Part shown: positions 34,906 to 48,035 of the stretch, one piece after another
Layout: each line of letters begins with the position of its first letter
Position numbering within the stretch: position 1 is the first letter of the stretch
Assembly (NCBI RefSeq): GCF_000003815.2
Contig: NC_049980.1
Span: 15,805,576-15,869,575, forward strand
Direction: 5' to 3'
DNA length: 64,000 nucleotides
DNA from: Branchiostoma floridae
Lineage: Eukaryota; Chordata; Leptocardii; Amphioxiformes; Branchiostomatidae
The notes under the pieces: generated by a model
What the model was told of the DNA's origin: nothing
What the model saw: only the letters and a program-made list of their open reading frames with translations
The model's database searches: none
Program-made: the position numbers and the translations under genes

Positions 34906-34921
34906 AGGAAAATGACTTTTG

Positions 34922-37900
34922 TCAAGATCCTTCAACATTGAAAGTTGTCATTTTCTTGAGGAGTCTGTTCTGGTCCAGTGAGGTCATCTCCTCATAGCTG
35001 AACAGCTCCATGGTGAATGTCGCCTGTCCAGAGGTCACAGTTCGTATTGCTGTGGAGTAGCCCTGCATTGTAAAGGATACAGCATTAATATTTTCAACAA
35101 TCAGCTCATCACATCTACCAGACTGTTGAGGAGAATTTCTCTTTCAATGGCCAAAAAATGGCAACTTATTTTCGGCTTACATAGCTTCCAGCTGAGAATT
35201 ACTCTGATCAAAGCCAGCAGAACTTTCCCAACTTTACTTTTTCTAATTGAAAAGATGGTTAGTGGAGACTAGCAGGCAAACTCCCAATCACAGATGACTA
35301 TGCACACAGATGGGGAGGCAATGGTTGGCACGTGATAGACCTTACCATGAGTTCTGCTAGCGGTGCCTCTGCCTTTACCACCCTGGTCTCTGCCCGACTC
35401 TGAACCTCTGTCACACGACCACGCCTCTGGGAAAGGTCGGCCAGAACGGACCGCATGTGGCTTTCATCTGTGGTGATCTGATAGTAGAATATTCACACGT
35501 AGTTGGATATCGAGTTTGCAAATGACAGCAGAATTATACTAGTATTCTGTTATAATTGAAAGGGAAAGTCCAAGGGAACAGGGAAATCGAATGAAACAAT
35601 CATTACTAAGTCTTGTAAAAGGGAAGTGCATTGCATTATGTCTTGTAAACTATGGGAAGGGCACGACATCATGTCAGGGACTTCAACTACAGTAGTATAG
35701 ATATGAATGGTATCATTCAGAATGCCAGAAGTTTCATTTAAATCTATATGAACCATTGTCCAATACATGTATGCTTCTAATAGTGTATAATTTTAATATA
35801 TATTTTATGGTAAATACATTTTATACATAAAATTGCTTGGAATTTTGTAATACAAGACAGCTTTACCTCCAGCACCATCATTGGTTCTAATATTTTCCCA
35901 CCACTCTTCTTTAAAACCTGAAATGATAGAAGGTTCATCCATGAAAGTTCCTCCTTTTTCAGAAAGTCTGAAAGCAGTAGGCATGCAAGTAATACAAAGC
36001 ACACAATTGTAAAGATCCTATAACAGCATGGCCTGAACATGGCAAATGACAATGCAAGACTGGAGTACACTAGGAACTGTAGAATGCCCTACCTTCTGTG
36101 TTGCCTGTGCTGCACATGCTGACACCATTGCCAGAGATGTCCCTGGGCCAACCTCGATGGACTCTACAGTCACCTTTGCACCCACCACAGGATAGCCTAA
36201 CAAGGGACCTACAGGCACATACAGATAGAAGCATCACCATATTTTTGTATGTTATCATACATCTGTTAGAACAAGTATCAGTAGGTATTAGTACCAATTA
36301 CATTCTATTCCTGGAGAATGGATAAGAGATTACATTTAGCTGATATGCCCTTCTAAAAAAAACATCACGCTCCTTACCTTGGGTACAAGATGATGCAATG
36401 CCAGTTTTCACTGCTGTTAGAACATCCTTGTTCACTTTCCTTCTGTCTAGTCCAAAGTATACTGCAACATCCCTTGTCGGGCCATCTGCCTCCTCTGGCT
36501 GTACGGAGACAGTCACTACAGCATGGTGCTTCTGGGCACCAAGAACCCGGTCCACAGTCACTGGGGAGGAAACCAAGGCTATTTGTGGACAATCTACAAT
36601 GGGTAGATCTGTTCTTGAGTAGGTGTGAGATTCTGTCCTTGATACGGCCTCACTGTACATATACAGTTAAACCTGTACAAGTCACCACCTTGACATAAGG
36701 ACCACCTGAGCAATGTCATCACGTTTTGGTGGGTCCTCTGATAATTCATCCCATTGAAACAAGCATTGAGAGTTTTATGTAATGTGACCAACTGCCCACA
36801 TATACCAAACTCTATCAGTCCCCTAGATGGTCTTCTTTGTCATGTTTGACTCCTTGTTGCACATTGCCAAACACCACACAGAGTGGAGAGAGTTTGCAGC
36901 CAAAGATGCAAGCACATGCAGAAGGAAGTAAACCCAAGTTTACGTACATGCACTATGAATAACAGTTTTCAGTGGTATGCAAACTGATCCCTATCAGGGC
37001 CCACTTGATTGCGATTGCTGAGTGACTGTACGACAACCAAAATTGAATTTGTGTAACACTTGATTTCATATTTGGAATATGATGCAAGATGTTAAAGTGT
37101 GACTCAAAAGAAAATTCACAAAGGGTAAACTATTTAGTTATATCTATGAGATTTGTTGAGCACTCCTTGGTCACTCTCCTGTTGCAGCAGCATCTAGTGG
37201 AAAGGGTGTGTAACAGAGCAGGAGTACACACCTGTTTCCTGAGCCGTGCCACCCACTGTCTCCCTGTAGGCTACCTGTAGAGGCCCCAGGTGAGTCTCCA
37301 GGTTGTACTCCTTTAAGATCCTGTCATGTATGATCTCCAGGTGCAGTTCACCCATCCCTGATAAAACAGTCTACGCACAAATATAACATAAATCACTAAC
37401 ACATCTTCTGAGGGAGCTGCTTCAAGGAAATGACTTGGACATTCAGTTACTGCAATTACAAAACACATGCATATTTACCTCAGCCATATATATTTCATAA
37501 TTGACCATAGATGAAGTTCCCCAAGAGATGAAAATACCTGGGTGTTGACAATCAAAGTGGTGGTTTCTATAAACAAATTTTACCAATGCCATTTCAAATC
37601 ATCAAAGTTTTCACTAATGCAAGTGACCTAGCTAGACAGATTAAAACGGGCATGATGTCTTCAAGACACCACTATTTACCTGTCCAGTTTCAGGATCTAT
37701 TTTGACATGTAGACTTGGATCCTCTTTCTGAAGATTGACCAAAGCAGCATCCAGCTCTAGACAGTGTATATGATATTACAGCATCCACAATAATCAGTGT
37801 GCATTTTACACTATCGTGGAAAGGCTATTGCAATAGAAAAAACAAGAAAGGTTTTCATGCTAATTTGATTATCAATATGACAATACAATTATTGATATAA

Positions 37901-40900
37901 TACATAGTGGTAACTGTCATTTTGCACCAAGGACAGAGAAAGAGCAGCAATGAGATATAGATCTGTACCAAGGACAGCAAAAGAGCAACAATGAGACACA
38001 GGTCAGCACCAAGGACAGAGAAAGAGCAGCAATTAGAACAAAAGTCAGCACCAAGGACAGAGAAAGAGTAGTATTGGAAATAGAGGTCAGCACCAAGGAC
38101 AGAGAAGGAGTAGTATTGGAAATAGAGGTCAGCACCAAGGACAGAGAAGGAGTAGTATTGGAAATAGAGGTCAGCACCAAGGACAGAGAAAGAGCAGTAA
38201 TGAGACACAGTTACAGGTTGTAAGGTGTTGAGATTATGAATGAAATCCAGCTATGTTCAACTGGTATGGAACAGGTGAATCCTGTAAACCAGTTTCATAT
38301 ATTCAGGGATTGGCAATCTCTCCTGATTGGTCATACCCTGTTGTTTTGACATTGATGGTGCTTCTATTGTGCAGAAGAAGACAGGTTCAGGAACATCCAA
38401 TCCTGCAAGCACTGGGGCATCCTCGTCCCCCATAACAGATATGGACTGTCCTTCCTCCTGCAGCCGACCTCTTACTTTCTTGGCTGATACCACTGCAGAT
38501 GGGGAGGACACAAGCGTGTCTCCTGTGTATGTCTGAAAAAGCAACAAACAGCACGTAATAAGGCAATATTTTGAAAGCTACAGATATACCAATAATAAAA
38601 TATGAGTAAGAGAAGAAAGTATACTAACTGTACTGTTAACAATCAATATCATAGTTCTCTACTGTGATAACAGAGATGGTAATCCAGTGACTTGGTATAT
38701 GTACATTCATTCTTGTTTCTGTAACTTTATCTAGGATTTTGCATTACTCTACATGACAGAGTGAAACTGGTATCAAGGAAAGAATTGCATACAAACCTGT
38801 TTTAGCCCCACCACCATGGCTATGTTGCCAGCAGACATGGAGGACATTTCTCTGTACTCATCAGCAAACACCAGCAGTAGTCTGTTCACACGTTCTCTGT
38901 AGGACATCAGGTAGGAGGCAAAGTGTTACATGTTCCTACTTGAGACCTACTAAAAGTAGCAACAGAACACAGTAGCTTCTCTTCAGACCCAACCAGCGCG
39001 GGAATAAATTTCGTCTGAGTTTGTTAGATACCTGGACTTTGATTTTACATCGCTATGATAATTGTAAAAAGGACAGTAGACCTACAGTACAACATAAGAC
39101 AATATGAGGGGTTATCAATAAGTTCAAGGCCCTAACCTAGAAATATGGTCCACCAAAAAAATTATATTTGAACAGTCACTGCAGATTCATCTTTCTTAAA
39201 TATTCTGCTCATAGACTCGAATTTTGGGGCATAATTACTAAATATCAAGTCTATGAACAACCCAGACAGCTCTGAAAAAAAAGTCTGATAACAGTTCACC
39301 TTGTTTTTCTCACTGCACTAAAATGGACATGGAATGGACTGGAAAGTAATGGCCATGATGATTTAAAATTTGGTACATATTGGTAAAAGACTTAATGCTA
39401 TGATTATGTTTTATCTTCTTTACCTATGTCGATTTGGGAGGGTGTATAAATCTGATGGCTTTACATGTATCTTTCCCCCAGCAAACAAGGGGTGATCAAT
39501 AGGTTCACAGTCTCACACAAAAATAAGGTGCACAACTCAAATTTTGGGGCATAATTACATAATATAGCATGTAGTACACTGAAGATAAGAACTGAGTTTT
39601 GTCTTACGTGCAGTCTCTGCTGACATTGTAGATGGTGGACTGTGGTGTGATGGTGCCTGAGTAGATCCTTAGGAAGGTCAGGGGTCCCCGCTGCTTATGA
39701 TGAGTAATCTTGAATGCATACGCACACAGGCTATCTTCATACAGCTGCCTAGTAGACAGAAAGATACCAAACTCAATATCCATACAGCATGAGTTTGCCT
39801 CTTTGTTTTTGTTTAGTCATTTAAAACTCAAATCGGCTTACTCACCACTTGTATTGAGGTCATGAGGAAAAAGGTACAATGTACATGTAAGGGTCAGACA
39901 AAATATTACAAATGCATGTAACACTAGCTGATTAGTTCCCATCGATGTAAAGGACTTCTGCAGCAGTAAGATAAAATACTTGTTACCACTACTACTACTA
40001 CTACTTGTACTACTACTATTACAGTTACTGTTAGTGGTACTACAGATTACATGATTGTTGTGATAGATCCATAATTATATGGTGCGAATCAATATATAAA
40101 CATAAGGTAAAATATGACCCATGATGTAAAATATAAAACACATAACAAATTAAAAGTTGGCATATGGACCTTGTCCAGCCATTTGGGTCATTTCAGAGTC
40201 TTGTACAACTAAAATCTAAACAGCATCATTTACTAGAATAAAAGATGGGATTTGTTCTGACTACTTACTCCAGCTCCTTCCCCTTGTCCTGTGGGTCAGG
40301 CAGGTACCTGATGATGGCATCCAGCAGGGGCTGGACACCTTTGTTCTTTAGGGAACTGCCACACAACACAGGCACACCAGTCTGGGCTTGGGTAACTCTC
40401 TGCAAGGCCATATGGACCTGCAGAGATGTAGATGGAGAAAATCTTTTAGCTATCTTGCACAAATGGTTACTTCACTGTTACAGTAGCATTTGCCAAACTT
40501 TGTTGTATGAGTTTGGCTGTGACAGAACTGCTGGCAAGGATCACAGACTATCTTGACATATGAAAATATCCATGACTTTTTTTTAATGAAGATGCATTAA
40601 GATTTAAGACAGAATATGTACTTCATGTAAATGAATAACTCTCTCACTTCTTCAGCAGGAATGGACCCCAGGTCACATGTGCCATCTCCACTGAGTAACA
40701 AATCTGCCATCTTGTCATCCAGTTCAGCCAACTGGGAGAAAACAAGTACTGTCAATACAGCTCTTCATCTGGGTTGGAAAACTCCTTAAAGTAAACTTGT
40801 ATCAGATACTAAAATGGCAAAAGGTGCTCACAAAATTAGTAAGGAGATTTTCTGTGAGGAGAAGAGAAAAAGCAGAATAGTTCTTTTATTTATATGACCA

Positions 40901-43900
40901 TGACCAGCAGAAAAGCTAACACAAATGCACCTGCTCTATCAGGATAGCCCTCTCCTCCAATGCTCTCTCCTGGAGTTGTGCATCATCCACGTCCTGCAGC
41001 AGTGTAGTCTGGTACACTGACCCATCATTCCCTGGCCCAAGGGTCCATGCTAACTTCTCCATGGACACCAAGTCCACCATTCCATTGAAAGTCTTCTCTA
41101 TGCCAATGGGTAGCTGAACACAACATCATTCATATCAAAGTTGTGCAATTGAAATTATTGTTAATATCTGTAGTTTAAAAATACCAGTCTTCATATACAT
41201 AATCAATTTACTAGAAATTATTACAACACATACGTGGAGCACTAGAGGAACAGTCTTCAACTTGTCTCTGATTGAGTTGATGGAATACTCCAAGCTGCAT
41301 CAAGGAACAACATAGAAGAAACAAAAGAGTGTTAAAATATTGAAGCACCATATTTTCTTGAACAATCACTAACCTCTGCATAACAAAAACAGATCCTAGA
41401 TGGCAATACTTACTAGTATTCTATTGGCAGCATTAAGATAGGTACTTTTTGGTTAAGAGCAACTTATCATATGAAGTGAGTGTGAGATGAAGCCTTTTAA
41501 AGAACACAGGTCAGCACCAAGGACAGCAAAAGAGCAACAATGAGACACAGGTCAGCATCAAGCACAGAGAAAGAGCAGTAATGAGACACAGCGACAGCTA
41601 CACTTTTGAAAATAATTTGGATGAGATCGAGCCTATCATCAAATATTAATGTGAGTCTTCCATTTAATCATTTTCAAATTATATACCATGTCTCCCTGTG
41701 AATAGAACCTAGTACCTTGCTCCAGTCTTGTCCATTTTGTTGAGGAAAGCAATCCTTGGGATAGAGTATCTGTCTGCCTGTCTCCACACTGTCAGCGTTT
41801 GTGCCTGCGGCAACAAGTAACAATCAAATACACAATGTCACCAAAGTTATGGCATGACAGAACTTTCACCAAATAAAAAGGGTTTGCAGGTTTATCCTGA
41901 TTTTAGATCTTGATTCCTTAGCAAGACAAGTATAGCATAGGAGCCATTCTCTGTATAGCTACCACTGGCTCTTAGTGTTTTTGCTTCATTACCACAAGAA
42001 ATCAGCCAAATGGGGACAGCCAGTGGTAAGTATAATGGGATCCCAGTCTAAGACAAGTAAAACAGTAACTAGACTAATTGTTACTGACTTCCACACCAGC
42101 TGATGCATCAAAGACAGCCACTGCTCCATCTAGAACCCTGAGAGAGCGTTCCACCTCCACTGTGAAGTCAACATGGCCTAACAAAGAAAACACACATACA
42201 CAAACAACAATGAATGGAGTTAGGTGAGGGCTATACTGTGTCTACAATTCTATGTTCAGAGTTATCATTTTTTTCATGACTTTCCTTTTTCTGCCAGTCA
42301 TCCAAAGTAACAGGAATCTTGACTTCACTCTACATTTGTTTCTTTTGCATAATTGGTAAACTGCCTTCATGTTTAACGTACCAGCTTTTGCATAGTAGGT
42401 ACAAGCTGAATAATACCTAACTGTAAGGTTTGATCCACTTACACAGGGATGGATCTCTCCTCTTGTCAATAAGTGTAGCGGGATCTTTAACATTGTCTGG
42501 GTACAGTTCTCCTCAAACACTGAGGCTACAGCTTTATGCCCAATCTAAGAGGCCATCCTTAAGCAAAACTTGGTAGTTGTTTTTACCTGAGTCAATTGAG
42601 GAATAGGATTAAAGAGCCGTTCTCAATGGCACAACAATGTGGCCTGCTATGTATTTAAAACAAGAACATTTAGAATAAGATAGAAAGTTGATAACAGCCC
42701 TAACAACAAGACCACCATGCCACCTGTGTTCAAACATCCACTCCATGTAGCCTCACCAGGTGTATCAATGAGGTTGATCCTGTGGTTCTTCCAGTTGAAG
42801 GAGATGGCAGCAGACTGGATAGTGATACCCCGCTGTCTCTCCTGACTCATGTAATCCATCACTGTGTCACCATCATCAACATCTGCGTGTCAACAGCAAA
42901 TCAAAGTTTTCATTCTAGTCATGTTCAGCTATCCTAAAGAAAATTCCTGCAGGCTGACTTTTTTCTGAAAGTCGAAACCAAATATGCTGCTTCAAATGTG
43001 TGTCAGATGAATACTTTTGTTTTCAAATTATAAACTAGCCTTATAGCATTTCCATTAAGTAATACTGTACTAATAATATGAAATAATTCTAGAACTTTGA
43101 GACAGGTGATAGTTGATGTCTCCTTGTCTTAAAGCTCTTATAAATACATCTCAACCTTACCTCCCAAAGCTCTGGTAAAGCCTGTATAATACAGCATTCT
43201 CTCTGTGGTGGTGGTTTTCCCTGCATCTATATGTGCCATGATGCCTATATTCCGTATTCTGTGGCAGAAACAAATGAAAGTGTATAGAACAGGAGTGTTT
43301 AAGTGTATATCTAATGGAAATTTAATTTCTTCCTTTACATCTTTTCTTCCCAGTTGACATATCAACAAATCAACAATTTACATTATCCATATTTCTCACC
43401 TGGTCATCTCAGCCTCGACGATCTCTGTTCTAGACTTCCCTGAGACAAAAAAAAAAGATAAGATGTCTATGATGGATGTGACCTACAACATAGGTTAAGT
43501 TAATGATGTGATATAAGTACAATATCAGTGAACTAGACAGCAGGTGAGTTTTAACGATTTTGTTACATAACTTACCTGAGTACCATCTGTAGTGGTAAAC
43601 ATGTCTCCCTCCTCTCAGGCAGGGATGAGCAAACCGCATTAGCTGGAGGTGACAGGCAAAACATAATTTGTGATATTCTTTATTGCCCTGCACAAATGCT
43701 CATTTTATTATATAACGTTAATAATAATCAAGGAGGTTAAAAATCACCTTTTTAACCTCCTTGTAATAATAAAACAGAGGAAGAATGAATCCAACACTCC
43801 CCACCCCCACCCCGGGAAAAGGACCTTTACTCTTCTTCTTCTTTTCTAAGACCTCTAGCTGCAGTTCTACTGCGTCAGATCCCAACATGTCACTCAAATC

Positions 43901-44024
43901 ATATACAAATCATATGAGAAAATCATCACATAATCGCCCCCCTCCCCCTTAATTTGTCGTCTGCAAAACCAACTTGTTCCGTTCTCACCTTGCGGATACA
44001 GTCGATTCCGGCAACACCTATCAT
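34922..44024 (-). CDS. GFM2: GFM2, mitochondrial elongation factor G2 / ribosome-recycling GTPase, complete
   Basis: GTPase that with the recycling factor splits mitochondrial ribosomes after termination. Minus-strand exons: 44024-43989, 43642-43576, 43439-43400, 43258-43161, 42882-42757, 42177-42089, 41804-41716, 41294-41234, 41113-40931, 40731-40648, 40417-40269, 39748-39608, 38896-38797, 38532-38337, 37756-37680, 37370-37232, 36593-36378, 36208-36093, 35917-35867, 35477-35346, 35062-34922. All phases join; 776 residues (human 779). G motifs: [36 protein letters not shown]. Later domains show [14 protein letters not shown] and a C-terminal [16 protein letters not shown]. The short arginine-bearing N-terminus ([12 protein letters not shown]) fits a mitochondrial presequence. 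Shares a divergent promoter with HAUS1. Introns carry a 42-bp minisatellite. Confidence 0.96.
36664..36851. repeat. Degenerate copy of the CAGTCAAACCTGT MITE
   Basis: Begins CAGTTAAACCTGT and closes CATGTTTGACT with internal ACCACCT and GGTCC blocks in the same order as the element at 4118-4292. Many substitutions. In a GFM2 intron. Confidence 0.5.
37924..38213. repeat. 42-bp minisatellite, seven units
   Basis: Units start GCACCAAGGACAGAGAA and recur every 42 bases. Three central units are almost identical; the flanking ones carry shared variants. The unit length is a multiple of three, so a frame stays open on the minus strand (repeats of [14 protein letters not shown]), but it lies inside a GFM2 intron and is not a gene. 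Confidence 0.85.
39988..40022. repeat. (ACT)n microsatellite
   Basis: About eleven ACT/ACT-like triplets, slightly interrupted, in a GFM2 intron. Confidence 0.8.
41505..41592. repeat. Second two-unit array of the 42-bp minisatellite
   Basis: Two units, the first nearly identical to the second unit of the array at 37924-38213 (shared GGACAGCAAAAGAGCAACAA variant), 3.4 kb away in a different GFM2 intron. Confidence 0.75.
43722..43770. mobile_element. 35-bp palindromic micro-insertion with 7-bp target duplication
   Basis: CAAGGAGGTTAAAAA at 43729-43743 and its reverse complement at 43749-43763 with a 5-base loop, flanked by TAATAAT on both sides. The 15-base arms equal the termini of the element at 60186-61336. 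In GFM2 intron 1. Confidence 0.75.
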
Positions 44025-44206
44025 ATCTTTCAGCTAACTAGCTCTTTTACGTTGGTACAGATATGAAATCTAAGACAAGAACAGCTGGTATCACGTATCT
44101 AAGACCGATATTTCACCAGAACCCAACCAGCACGCCATCCGTAACGTCGTCTGCCCTTGCACTCTAACCCTTGACCTTTTGGCGCCAATTTCAAGTAGGA
44201 ACCAAG
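44025..44206. promoter_or_regulatory. Divergent GFM2/HAUS1 promoter
   Basis: Only 182 bases separate the two start codons, which point away from each other. No TATA box; the HAUS1 start sits in ACCAAGATGGCG, a YY1-like initiator context common in housekeeping promoters. Co-regulation is inference. Confidence 0.7.
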
Positions 44207-47200
44207 ATGGCGTCGCTTCAGGACAAACATCGTAAGGTCGGTTTTCGCTGGGTATCTCTCTCTGTTTTGTTAAATAAATCATGAATATACGTTTTTCTAT
44301 AACGAAATATATTTATGTGGTGTAAAAGTGTGTATAAATGTAGCACAATAACGTTATTTCATGCAGGAGAGAGTGGTCTTTTGGCAAATCATTTTCGACC
44401 AGATGGGCGGTACGGTGCGGTGTAACTGCCTAAAATCATTTTTTAGCTGCTCTGTAAAATTTAAGGTGTTTAATAGACTCTTTTGTGTTTTGTTGTTGTT
44501 CCCGCTTCATATAAATGTTTGTCTGATCAAGGAAGTCTCTTTTTCAACCTCCTCGGTCTGATATTGTAGATATTTGTTTGATCCTTTGTTTCTTCCTGAA
44601 AAATTGAAATCGGCCTGCTGACCACCTTTCATCGAGGTCATAAATATAATATATATCATAAAATATATATGACTAAGAGAGTCAGAAACATATATAACAA
44701 AGATACAGATTATATCATTGTTGACAATAAATCCATAAACATGTTCTTGATAATAATAAATGTTGATTAATGTTAACTGTTATATCCCAATCACAACTGT
44801 GGAATATATGCCTGATGTTGCAGGTACGATACTGGTTGGAGCAGATGTTTGAAGGAGAGACAGTTCCTCAGTATGAGGTGAATGAAACCACCATCACCGT
44901 CCTGTACGACCTGGCCTGTAAGAATGAGGCTGTTAACAAGGACACCAGACTTCTGCTGGAGGACCTGGGGCAGAAGGCTGAGGAGTACAATGCAGAAGGT
45001 AATGATGGGCGATGATTCGAAATTCCATTTTTTAGCAGAAGTGTTTTTGGACTGGTCTATTTTACCTCTCTACATGTGGTGCACAAGTATCAAGTAGTAA
45101 GTACATGTGGTGCACTGGAAGAGTTCAGTCTTGCATGTTAAGATTTTTTAAGATTCTTTTTTTGGGGGATTAAGTGTGTCATTTTAAGGAGAAGTGTTCC
45201 ATTTTTGCACATGGGCAATTTTGGAACAGTCTACTAGTATTGTTGGAGAGAGATGGCTGAGATATGCTGTATTTGCTCTCATTTGTTTTTACTTAAGGCC
45301 ACACCAATTCAAAATAATATTAACTTTGAAGCCAAGATAAGTGCTTAGATAACATCAAGAAAACTACATTTTCACCTTGGAATAAACAAACAAGCATTCT
45401 ATTGCAGACCATCAGGACCTTCAGGAAAAAAAACGCAAACATTAGAATTGGCAAACAAAATCTATACAATTTTAAATTTCCCACTTTTTGTAGTTACAGA
45501 AAAGAAATCAAAATACGTACTTTCAAGTGACTGAAGCTAGGATACCAAAAAGGTCTCATTATGCAACACGGCAGCTACTGACCAGCACCTAATGTGAATA
45601 TTCTTCTTCACTTCTCTTTCAGCAAGAAGACTTTCCAGAACCCTTCGGTCAGTAGGCTTAACACCAGAGAGCCTGACCAAAACTGGGACTACAGCTCTTA
45701 GCACACTGGTCGGCACAGCCCAAACACTAGAACTCAAAAACACATCAACAACAAGGTATGAAATGTTATAACAGACTTTGGTTCACAGCAAAGCACTTGC
45801 AAACATGTAATGGATAATGGTGGAGATGTGTGAATAAGGTGTGCTTTTAATGAGAATGTATTACTGCAAGTGTTTTGAAGTTTTCCCTTGTTCTCTTTTA
45901 CTGAGTGCAGACAACAGCATTCCTGTTCTTTCACATTCATATTTTTGCAAAATGATGAAGGTTAGACATTCAGATAATGAGATACTCAATACAAAACGTA
46001 TTCAAGCAATTTTGTAGATTTCAAAACTCACACAGTTGCTTCAGAATATTTTGTTTATAGTATCTTTTTCATGTTGTAACAGATTTTGTCATTCATTTCC
46101 AGCTATCTGTTGGCCATGAAGGACATTTCCCAAACAGCATTAGATGTGGAAGACTCTCGTAGGGAAGAGCAGCACCTTAGTAAGGAGCTTCTTAGGAAAA
46201 CTACAACTGCCATGGCACATCTCAATGCTATTCAAAGGTGAGGGAGGTGTGGAGAGGGCAAAGAAAGCTGACTTAAATATGCATAATTATGAACATGGCT
46301 GTAAGTGTAAGACTAAGAGAAGTAAAAGTAGCAAAATGCAAACAGATGTCAACTAGGAAAAAAGCAGAAAACATTCCTTGTATATGTACATAAAGCATTG
46401 AATTTGAAGATTTGTACTCAATATATTAAGAAACCTGGCTGGTATGGTGATGTAGTTTGACCTGACTGAAGAACAGCTACCAGGTTAAGAAACTAAAACA
46501 GATACAGTATGATATACAGTATGCTGCATTCCTCCCAATGTACTCTACAGAGATGAAGAATCACTGGATCAGAGAGAGAAGATGAATGGTCCAGACCTGG
46601 AAAAGAAGGCCCAGACTGCTGTCTTCTTACAGAACAAGGCAGCAGAGTACAGGAACTCACTTCGACAACTTAGGGTGAGCAGCAAACTATGACTTAGTTA
46701 TCTAGTTGGTAACAAGTGCTGTGAGTCTTCTGGGATAGAACTGGCCAGTGTAATGGCCTGGTGGGAAGGGTGTTTGCCTTGCATGCAGTAGGCATATCAT
46801 CGGCTGAGTTTAACCAAAGACCTTTAGAATGGTACATACTGCTTTCTCTACACTTGCTGAAGTTACTGTAAATGCAGAAATATTCGCGGTGGATTAATAT
46901 TCGCGGTTTTCGCGGCGGCCGCTTCACCGCGAAATTAAATCCACCGCGAATATTTCGTCTGCTGGCGCCGCCTAAGGTGCCCCTTTCCCGCTCCATGTAC
47001 ATACTACTACTGTCTTTGTCACTGTATAATGAAATGTTTGACATACTTACTACGGTGAAGTCTTGACTGAAGACACACATGTAATTTTTTCATACGACCA
47101 ACTGTATTACAGTACTGTACAGTATGTTCACCATGATACAAAGGTCGTACTACTGTATACTATTACGTATTGAGAGGGTAGATACGATTAGATCAGTAAC

Positions 47201-48035
47201 AGTGGCTCACGCAAGAACAAGTCAAAAGCATGGAAACTGTTCTATCCGTCTGTATAGGACCCTTTAATACCGGGTAACCAGCAAGTGTTTTCCGACTGGC
47301 GGTTTGTAGAGGCGCCGGGTTTTACACGGCAGTTCGTGACTACAGTGCAGTGCTGAAAATGCATTGAATTTCGCGGGATGGCGCTACCGCGAAATTAAAT
47401 CCACCGCGAAATGTCCATTTTGCCGCTACCGCGAAATTAAATGCATTTACAGTATTGCACAAAGTTGTGTGACCTGGAGGAGTTGGGGATGGGTGCTGCC
47501 ATAGTCACTGTCAATGTATGGTCGGAAGGACTTTGTAGCTTTTTGCTGGGACTAACTCATTTTGCTCCTCGCTGCAACCATACTGAGAAAACTCTTATAG
47601 AAGAATTGTAAAAAATGATACATTGAAGTTTTCCCATATAGGGGCAGCTGGAAGATTCAGGAGTGGATTCTTCCTTGTATCACCATAAGTTGGTCAATCA
47701 GGCTGAGGAACTGGACAAGAAAAGGGAGAAAATAGCTGACCTCAAGGCACAACTGGACTCATACCACAGTCTGCCACCTGTAAGTATCTGCATATGATTC
47801 GTCACTTAGCAAAGGAAAATGATGACAAAAAGCGTGAAGGTTTATTGGTCATGCAGACCAATAAGCACATTGATTATTGTTGTCAATATGTTTTCTAAAG
47901 GTGACTTTGTCAAAGTTGAAAACATCTCTTTTACAGGACATTTCCCTGGCCAGGGTCAAAATAGAGGAGGCCAAGAGGGAACTGGCTGGACTTGAAGAAG
48001 AAATCAACAGAAAACTTGAAATGATGACTTTGTGA
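44207..48035 (+). CDS. HAUS1: HAUS augmin-like complex subunit 1, complete
   Basis: Subunit of augmin, which brings gamma-tubulin to spindle microtubules to branch them. Exons: 44207-44236, 44824-44998, 45623-45755, 46103-46237, 46551-46674, 47642-47779, 47937-48035; phases agree; 277 residues against 278 in human. Recognised by VPQYEVNETT near the N-terminus (human IPQYEVN) and by the C-terminal ARVKIEEAKRELAGLEEEI. Most of the chain is predicted coiled coil, rich in E, K, Q and L. Exon 1 is only ten codons and its donor (AAG|GTCGGT) is weak; the neighbouring stronger GTAAGG would break the frame. ATTAAA at 48134-48139 is the likely poly(A) signal. Intron 5 contains a 591-bp MITE. Confidence 0.94.
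46864..47454. mobile_element. 591-bp MITE of the TTCGCGGTGG family
   Basis: Starts TACTGTAAATGC and ends GCATTTACAGTA. Each end carries nested inverted blocks (TTCGCGGTGGATTAATATTC near the left, ACCGCGAAATTAAATCC near the right). With TA as target site the termini are CTGTAAATGC. No coding frame. Shorter or decayed relatives at 17970-18070, 27095-27200 and 62788-62884. Confidence 0.7.

Noticed and set aside
37855-38208. 117-codon minus-strand repeat protein ([12 protein letters not shown] units)
   Set aside because: It is the 42-bp minisatellite inside a GFM2 intron; openness follows from a unit length divisible by three.
37924-38213. CRISPR-like array of regular repeats
   Set aside because: Units are contiguous with no spacers and lie in a eukaryotic intron; it is a minisatellite.
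44232-44237. Use of the stronger GTAAGG donor in HAUS1 exon 1
   Set aside because: It would leave CAT C and shift exon 2 into an early stop; the in-frame AAG|GTCGGT gives the conserved protein.
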